Positions 58,607 to 64,000 of a DNA stretch of 64,000 nucleotides are shown here, in pieces. Under the pieces are notes generated by a model. It was not told the origin of the DNA. It saw only the letters and a list, made by a program, of their open reading frames with translations, and searched no databases. Where the stretch lies: NCBI RefSeq assembly GCF_947654165.1, contig NZ_CANTKB010000007.1, positions 71,583 through 135,582 of the forward strand, given 5' to 3'. The position numbers were made by a program, and so were the translations under genes. The DNA is from an uncultured Blautia sp. GTDB lineage: Bacteria > Bacillota > Clostridia > Lachnospirales > Lachnospiraceae. Position 1 is the first letter of the stretch, and each line of letters starts with the position of its first letter.

Positions 58607-60874
58607 TCAAACTTTTTTAATTTTAATCAGTTTACCATTAATACTTTCTATAAATCCTTCCGGTGCAAGACTTCCAGCCATATCTCCGATTCTTTCCAGA
58701 GTCATGCTTTTCATCATATCCCACATTCCTTCACCAGGGCTAACAATCATGTTCATAGTAAGCTTCACTGCTTTTGCAGCGATTTCAATTGCTTCCGGGC
58801 ATTTTGCCAGTTCTTCCATGGTATCTTTGATGCTGTACATGCCTTCCGGGAATTCCATTGGAGCTTTTAAGTCCATATCGCCAACTGTGCTGAACCAGTT
58901 TGCAACACCTTCTGCACGTTCATTTACTTCTGGAAGTACATAGATAGCAGGTTCTTTTTCTACTTTTTCCAGAGTCATGGTATCTTTCAGATCTCCGGCT
59001 TGTGCTGTGATGATGTTGAATCCGTCTTTTAATGCTACAGTAAATACGAATACTTTTTCTGCTGTCTGCTCTTCTGCTTTTTCACCATTTAAGAATAGTG
59101 TTACAGAAGGCTGGTTGGAATATACACGGATTTCTGTGGTTTCTCCGGCACGCTGTGCATAACGTTTTCCGCAGAGATGAACCATTGGTTCTTTATTCCA
59201 GTATGCTTTGTAGATATAGTAGCTGTCTTTCTTAATCTTTCTGTCCATGGTCACAAGACCTTTGTTGTTTCTTCCGGCTACACCGCCTTCATCACGTGCT
59301 GCACAGCCAAAATCAAACATATTCCATACATGGCTGGACCAGATCCAAGGACGCTCATCTAATACTTTTGCCATATGTTCATGATACAGTGCCTGATATT
59401 CTTCACTGTAGTCCTTACATGCAGGGTTTGGTCCGTGATAAGTAATAATACCTTCGCATCCGTACTCAGAAACACCAAGACAGATGTTTGGATGAATCTT
59501 GTGGAAGTTGTCAAGCCATGGGCCATTGTCTTCCATCTTTCCGCCATACCATCCGAAATAATGGTTGTAGCTTTCTGTATCTGTAATATAGTGCATTGGT
59601 CCTTCGATTGGTGTCATAGATACATGAGCAATGGTTGTCAGACGGCTTGGATCAAGTTCTTTTGCCAGTGCATTTAATTCTTTGTGATTTTCCACTAACT
59701 GTTCGGAAATACCACCGATGAGGATTTCGTTTGAAATTCCCCAGAAGCAGATAGAAGGATGATTGTAATTCTGAATGATCAGCTCTTTTAACTGGCTGAT
59801 GCAGTTCTGATGTGCTTCCGGATCCTTGTTCATCACACTGATAAACGGAATCTCAGCCCATACAACAAATCCTAACTCATCACATGCATCGTAGAAATCC
59901 TGTGAATGCTGATAATGAGCCAGACGGATGGTATTTGCACCCAGTTCTTTGATGATTCTTGCATCTTCAAAGTGATCTTCTCTTGTCAGAGCATTTCCTT
60001 TGTATAACTGATCCTGATGACGGCTCACACCACGAAGAGGTGTCTCTACGCCATTGATGATAAATCCTTTGTTTGGATCACAGGAGAAACTTCTTACACC
60101 TACACGTGCGGAAATTTCATCATATGTTTCATTTCTTCTTTCCAGTCTTGCTGTTACAGTGTAGAGATATGGTGCATCAATTTCCCATTTTGTCACTTCC
60201 GGAACATACACGGTCACTGCTGTGCTGTCTGCCGGACGGCATGCACTTGCAACTTCTTTTCCTTCTGCATCACAGATGGAATATAATACTGTAAAGTTTT
60301 CGTCAGCTTCTTTTACATAAGAAACAACGTCAAAAGTTGCTCCACCACATTCGCATGGCTTTGGTGTAACCTGGATACCAGGTCCTCCGTAATATTCCAG
60401 ATCAAAATGTGCATCCGGTACGCTGATGAGATTTACTCCTCTGTACAGACCGCCGTAGAACGTAAAGTCTGCTGACTGAGGATATACACTTTCTTTTCTC
60501 TCATTGCTGCATGCAACAACCAGAAGATTTTCTCCTTCTTCCTTGCAAACTTCTGTAATGTCTGCACGGAAAGCGGAATATCCGCCTTCATGATATGCAA
60601 CTTCTTTTCCGTTTACATATACGGTTGCCTGCTGTCCTGCTGCCAGAAACTCTACAAATACTTTACCGCCGCCTAAAGGCTGTTTCGGTGTTTCAAAAGT
60701 TTTTGCATACCAGTATCTGCCTTTGTCATAGCTTCCATTTCCGTCGTGTCCGTCAATGGCATTCCATGTATGAGGAAGGTCTACGCTTGTCCAGTCAGAA
60801 GGCATCACTTCCGGAAGTCCTGCATCCTGCTGCATAAAAGCCCAGTTTTTGTTCAAATTAATCACTTTTCTCAT
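58607..60874 (-). CDS. Glycoside hydrolase family 2 (beta-galactosidase or beta-glucuronidase type)
   Basis: A 755-residue cytoplasmic GH2: sugar-binding domain (about 1-155), Ig-like domain, TIM barrel from about 270 (RGVSRHQD), and acid/base Glu383 in CFWGISNEILIG. The probable nucleophile is Glu470 in GVSEYGCEG, with the late barrel segment GRNNKGLVTMDRK. An NxK pair (NNK) is present as in beta-glucuronidases, but similar NDK stretches also occur in GH2 beta-galactosidases, so the substrate is open. The last 85 residues form an extra Met-rich helical domain also found in the adjacent pseudogene. No signal peptide. Confidence 0.92.
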   Translation of the reverse strand: MRKVINLNKNWAFMQQDAGLPEVMPSDWTSVDLPHTWNAIDGHDGNGSYDKGRYWYAKTFETPKQPLGGGKVFVEFLAAGQQATVYVNGKEVAYHEGGYSAFRADITEVCKEEGENLLVVACSNERKESVYPQSADFTFYGGLYRGVNLISVPDAHFDLEYYGGPGIQVTPKPCECGGATFDVVSYVKEADENFTVLYSICDAEGKEVASACRPADSTAVTVYVPEVTKWEIDAPYLYTVTARLERRNETYDEISARVGVRSFSCDPNKGFIINGVETPLRGVSRHQDQLYKGNALTREDHFEDARIIKELGANTIRLAHYQHSQDFYDACDELGFVVWAEIPFISVMNKDPEAHQNCISQLKELIIQNYNHPSICFWGISNEILIGGISEQLVENHKELNALAKELDPSRLTTIAHVSMTPIEGPMHYITDTESYNHYFGWYGGKMEDNGPWLDNFHKIHPNICLGVSEYGCEGIITYHGPNPACKDYSEEYQALYHEHMAKVLDERPWIWSSHVWNMFDFGCAARDEGGVAGRNNKGLVTMDRKIKKDSYYIYKAYWNKEPMVHLCGKRYAQRAGETTEIRVYSNQPSVTLFLNGEKAEEQTAEKVFVFTVALKDGFNIITAQAGDLKDTMTLEKVEKEPAIYVLPEVNERAEGVANWFSTVGDMDLKAPMEFPEGMYSIKDTMEELAKCPEAIEIAAKAVKLTMNMIVSPGEGMWDMMKSMTLERIGDMAGSLAPEGFIESINGKLIKIKKV

Positions 60875-60937
60875 ACTGCATTCTCCTTTTCTTCGTGTTT
60901 TTTAATGTTTTCATGGATTTTTTTGTGAACCTTTTGT

Positions 60938-60965
60938 ATAATATTATATGTAGTTTTTTTGTAAA
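60938..60965 (-). promoter_or_regulatory. Probable promoter of the GH2-GPH operon
   Basis: TTTACA, 16 bases, TATTAT on the minus strand, with an overlapping TATAAT, in the 150-base divergent gap with the AraC gene. Confidence 0.4.
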
Positions 60966-61024
60966 ATAACAGTGAGGATTTTTATTCTTTTTTGTATTAT
61001 TTTCAGATTGTATGAGGAAACCTT

Positions 61025-62266
61025 ATGAAAAATGACCAATGTATTGATTTAATCGAAAACATATTACGGGCAAATTACATACCAGTGTACCGTTTTACCC
61101 TTCCCTGTACCCATCCTGAACAACTGGACCTGGGACTTCGCAGTTATATTTTGGGCATTCGCAACACTGTGGAATTTTTCAATGATGCCTTTGAAAAATT
61201 AAAACCCAAAAAAATCTATATTACCGCAGACCAATTTCTCTGTACCTTTGTTTTCCTGCTTCTGCCTGATGAAAAAACAGTTCTACACTGTGGCCCTGTG
61301 TTGTTTGAAAAAATTCAGGATGAACGCTTTGAAGAAGTCTTTCACAGCCTGAATCTTCCAGATACTTATCATGATGCATTAGAAACCTATTATCAGCAGC
61401 TTTGCTATCAGGCTTCTTATCCTATGTTTGAAAGTCTGTTTTTGGAACTGGGAAAAACCCTCTATGGTTCTTCCTGTGAAATCATTCACTCCAATGCTGA
61501 CTTCTTCGATCATTGGAATACTGCCTATGAAAATTGTTTACGTGACACAGAGCATCCCTTTTCCAATATTGATATGATTGAAAAGCGTTATGAATCTGAG
61601 AACGCCTTAATTCGTGCCGTCACCTCAGGTCAGGAAAGCAAGGCTATGGAAATGGCCAGCCAGTTTGGTACTCGTTTTCTTCCTAAGCGTACTGTTAATA
61701 ACCTGCGAGATGTAAAGGACTACACCATTACCTTAAATACCCTTTTGCGAAAGGCAGCAGAAAAAGCCGGAGTACACCCCATACATATTGATTCTTATTC
61801 CAACTGCAATATTTCCATGCTGGAAAAGCTCACTTCTGTGGAGCAGTGTATGTCTGCACAGCGAAAAATCGTCCTGGGCTACTGCCAGATTGTAAAAGAC
61901 CACCAGCAGAAATCCCACTCTCCTCTCATCAGGAGAGTTCTTGCCTACGCAGAGACAGATCTGAGTGCTGACTTAACCCTAAAATCCCTTTCTGCACATT
62001 TAGGAGTCAATGCCAGCTATCTGTCCACACTTTTTTCCAAAGAAATGGGAATGTCCCTGACAGAATATGTGAATACACTACGTATCTCCCATGCAAAAAT
62101 ATTGCTGGAAAATACAGATATCCCTATCAAATCCATTGCCTCCAGGTGTGGAATCGAAGATATTCATTACTTCACACGGGTGTTTAAAAAGACCTGCGGA
62201 GTAACACCAAAAGGTTACCGGGAATCTGCACTGAAGCCGAGACAGGAAAATATGGGACAAAAATAG
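61025..62266 (+). CDS. AraC family transcriptional regulator
   Basis: A 413-residue regulator with a long N-terminal sensing region of no clear family (1-300) and a C-terminal double HTH: LTLKSLSAHLGVNASYLSTL, FSKEMGMSLTEYVNTLRISH and IASRCGIEDIHYFTRVFKKT. It is divergent from the GH2-GPH operon, which it most likely activates in response to the sugar. Many gut Firmicute GH operons have this arrangement. Confidence 0.9.
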   Translation: MKNDQCIDLIENILRANYIPVYRFTLPCTHPEQLDLGLRSYILGIRNTVEFFNDAFEKLKPKKIYITADQFLCTFVFLLLPDEKTVLHCGPVLFEKIQDERFEEVFHSLNLPDTYHDALETYYQQLCYQASYPMFESLFLELGKTLYGSSCEIIHSNADFFDHWNTAYENCLRDTEHPFSNIDMIEKRYESENALIRAVTSGQESKAMEMASQFGTRFLPKRTVNNLRDVKDYTITLNTLLRKAAEKAGVHPIHIDSYSNCNISMLEKLTSVEQCMSAQRKIVLGYCQIVKDHQQKSHSPLIRRVLAYAETDLSADLTLKSLSAHLGVNASYLSTLFSKEMGMSLTEYVNTLRISHAKILLENTDIPIKSIASRCGIEDIHYFTRVFKKTCGVTPKGYRESALKPRQENMGQK

Positions 62267-62298
62267 AGGGAGTGCAGGGGTGCACTTCCTCTATTTTT
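62261..62298. terminator. Bidirectional terminator
   Basis: AAATAGAGGGAGTGCA and TGCACTTCCTCTATTTTT around GGGG; it lies across the last bases of both convergent genes. Confidence 0.88.
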
Positions 62299-63877
62299 GA
62301 AATTCTTCTATGATACAATCATGTTCTTTGCTTTTTTTATCATATGCAATGGCTACAAGTAAAATCTTGCCTGTATAATCAGACACTGCCTGAACATATT
62401 TTTTATCTTTTATCTGCTGCAATGCTGTTTCTGCTTTTTTATTCCACTTTAATTCTACAAGCAGTGCCGGCATATCTCCCCGATATTCTGGTTTTGGCAA
62501 AAATACATAATCTGCAAACCCTCTTCCTGTTGGCATTTCCCGTATGGGCATGAAATAATATTGCATAGCCGATAGATATGCGATAGTCAAAACACTACTC
62601 AAAGAATTTTCATCATTATATTGAATGGAAGAAGCAAACTGTGTATGAATCTTTTCAATTTCTGAAGCAACCGTTTTACTATCCATATCAAGGGTTGCCT
62701 CTAATAAAGTTTTCGAATCCTGCTGGAAACGAATAAATTCATTCCATTTTTGCTCTTGGGTGGCTGCTAAAAATTCCTGCCTGATTTCTTCATTGGGTAT
62801 ATAAGCTGCTTTCTTCTTCCAATCATAAGCAAGATATCCCAGATGAATCAACAGAGTAATCACATCATCTTTATTTTTAAATGAAACCATATCATTTTGA
62901 AATGTATTTACGTTGACTTCTACTGATGTTCCAGAGAGCATCTGGATGATTGCCGTTCTAAGCCCGTCAAAATCCATGCTAATAAGTGGAAGAATGGACT
63001 CATATGTTCCTGTTTGTGACCAATAACTCCTAAACACACCTCTTGTCATAATACTGACTACTGCTTTCGGATTATATACATGGCAATCTCCTAACAGATA
63101 TCCATCATACCATCGTTTTACTTCATTGAAATCCTTCTGATACTCTTTACAAAGATCCTGCACTTCTTCTTCCGTAAATCCAATGTACGCAGATAACATA
63201 TCAGGCTCCAGCATGGTAAATTCTTCAAAATTATTTAATGCTGACTGTGTTCTGACTTTTTTTATAGGAAGAATTCCTGTTAGAAATGCCAGATGCAGAA
63301 ATTTTGTAGGCTCTGTCCCCTTGAACAGCCCTCTTAGAAAATCAATGTATTCCTCCTGCACCCGTATATTGGAAGCCTCATCACGAATCAATGCATCCCA
63401 TTCATCTATAATAATAACAAACTTATGCCCTGTTTCCTGTGTAATCTGGGCCAAAGCACCGCTCAAAGTCACTTGCTCTAAAAGCTGAACTTGAGAAAAC
63501 TCTATTCTTAGTTCTTCTAATACTTTCTCTATGATATATGAAACAGTGTCTTCAGCACTTCCCGCATCCATGCTGCACCATTGCACATCCAAATGTATTA
63601 CATCATAACGGTTCAGATGCTCCAGAAACTGCTCTGATTTGCTGATTTTTGTGCTTTCAAAAAGCTTTATGGAATCACAGCCGCAGCTATAATAAGCAGT
63701 CAGCATATTTGCCGTGATTGATTTTCCAAACCGACGTGGGCGGCTATTGCAAATACAACACTGTTCGGTATCAATTACACTGTTCATTTCTTCAATCAAT
63801 CCTGTTTTATCCACATAGATTCTGGAATTTAAAGCTCTTTGAAAAGCACTGTTATCAGGATTAACAAATATTCCCAT
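62291..63877 (-). CDS. AAA-ATPase-like protein with C-terminal PD-(D/E)XK nuclease domain
   Basis: A 528-residue protein of the AAA-ATPase_like/PDDEXK_9 group very common in gut anaerobes. Walker A-like RPRRFGKSITANML (about 47-60), Walker B VIIIDEWDALIRD, and at the end the nuclease core with GRGFADYVFLPKP and LVELKWNKKAETALQQIKD (D...ExK). The start MGIFVNPDNSAFQRALNSRI is typical. Biological role unknown; mobile-element or defence links have been guessed for the family. ATG follows AAGGAGG. Confidence 0.88.
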   Translation of the reverse strand: MGIFVNPDNSAFQRALNSRIYVDKTGLIEEMNSVIDTEQCCICNSRPRRFGKSITANMLTAYYSCGCDSIKLFESTKISKSEQFLEHLNRYDVIHLDVQWCSMDAGSAEDTVSYIIEKVLEELRIEFSQVQLLEQVTLSGALAQITQETGHKFVIIIDEWDALIRDEASNIRVQEEYIDFLRGLFKGTEPTKFLHLAFLTGILPIKKVRTQSALNNFEEFTMLEPDMLSAYIGFTEEEVQDLCKEYQKDFNEVKRWYDGYLLGDCHVYNPKAVVSIMTRGVFRSYWSQTGTYESILPLISMDFDGLRTAIIQMLSGTSVEVNVNTFQNDMVSFKNKDDVITLLIHLGYLAYDWKKKAAYIPNEEIRQEFLAATQEQKWNEFIRFQQDSKTLLEATLDMDSKTVASEIEKIHTQFASSIQYNDENSLSSVLTIAYLSAMQYYFMPIREMPTGRGFADYVFLPKPEYRGDMPALLVELKWNKKAETALQQIKDKKYVQAVSDYTGKILLVAIAYDKKSKEHDCIIEEFQK

Positions 63878-63910
63878 TGTGGTGCACCTCCTTCTGCTAT
63901 GCTTTGTACC

Positions 63911-63929
63911 ATGCTAATACTATTAGCAT
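63911..63929. promoter_or_regulatory. Perfect 19-base palindrome, possible operator
   Basis: ATGCTAATA-C-TATTAGCAT lies 34 bases upstream of the AAA/PDDEXK gene start. The rest of the 123 bases to the window end is A/T-rich and shows no other feature. Confidence 0.45.
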
Positions 63930-64000
63930 TTACTTAAGCCTTTATTCTTAACTTCCTGTAAAATTAACTCTCGTCATGTCCAAACAACGTATTATTCATC

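Overview
The window reads as chromosome of an anaerobic, low-to-mid GC Firmicute, most likely a gut Lachnospiraceae (Blautia/Ruminococcus-like Clostridia). The evidence is an oxygen-sensitive B12-dependent glutamate mutase, histidine fermentation genes, meso-diaminopimelate dehydrogenase, a fused monomeric PurL, a Cys-type SelD, many Rpn/AAA-PDDEXK type genes and strong GGAGG ribosome-binding sites. No rRNA, tRNA, CRISPR or intact transposase was found.

Region 1 (1-17 kb) is an amino-acid fermentation island. One minus-strand operon, read from about 10.33 kb down past the left edge, encodes urocanate hydratase, imidazolonepropionase, glutamate formimidoyltransferase and formimino-THF cyclodeaminase (histidine to glutamate). 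It continues with the three subunits of a citrate/citramalate lyase and then GlmS-GlmL-GlmE (glutamate mutase and its reactivase). Divergent glutaminase, HutD, CitC and a CitX-CitG fusion complete it. Together they fit glutamine/histidine -> glutamate -> 3-methylaspartate -> mesaconate -> citramalate -> pyruvate + acetate. HutH, methylaspartate ammonia-lyase and mesaconase are not in the window. An OLD-like ATPase/TOPRIM gene follows citXG, then a FUSC-type membrane protein behind a perfect consensus promoter.

Region 2 (18-34 kb) holds an Rpn-family nuclease with a repetitive coiled-coil tail, purL, and a peptide-use operon: PucR regulator, lipoprotein binding protein, dppBCDF-type ABC transporter, M20 peptidase and DUF1177 protein. 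A divergent LysR gene closes it.

Region 3 (34-49 kb) has RidA, an XPD/DinG-like helicase with an N-terminal nuclease domain, Mrp, a His-rich CsoR-type repressor, xpt, an ECF S component, and an exoA-selD-dinB operon. Next is a PurF paralogue lacking the catalytic cysteine. Behind it is a decayed 730-base stretch with a sortase-tail relic, a 52-bp-period array of CCTA/TAGG boxes and a second gene relic. YitT, Ddh and an NSS transporter follow.

Region 4 (49-56.6 kb) has a ZTP-type riboswitch controlling a PurO-type IMP cyclohydrolase plus a stand-alone AICAR formyltransferase, so de novo purine synthesis is finished by split enzymes. An rluA-type pseudogene, methionine aminopeptidase, a GNAT, an orphan promoter-terminator unit (candidate small RNA), a small-multidrug-export protein, DegV and a DUF3048 lipoprotein follow.

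Region 5 (56.6-64 kb) is a glycoside locus: AraC regulator, GH2 glycosidase, GPH symporter and a GH2 paralogue reduced to its two ends. It ends with an AAA/PDDEXK protein.
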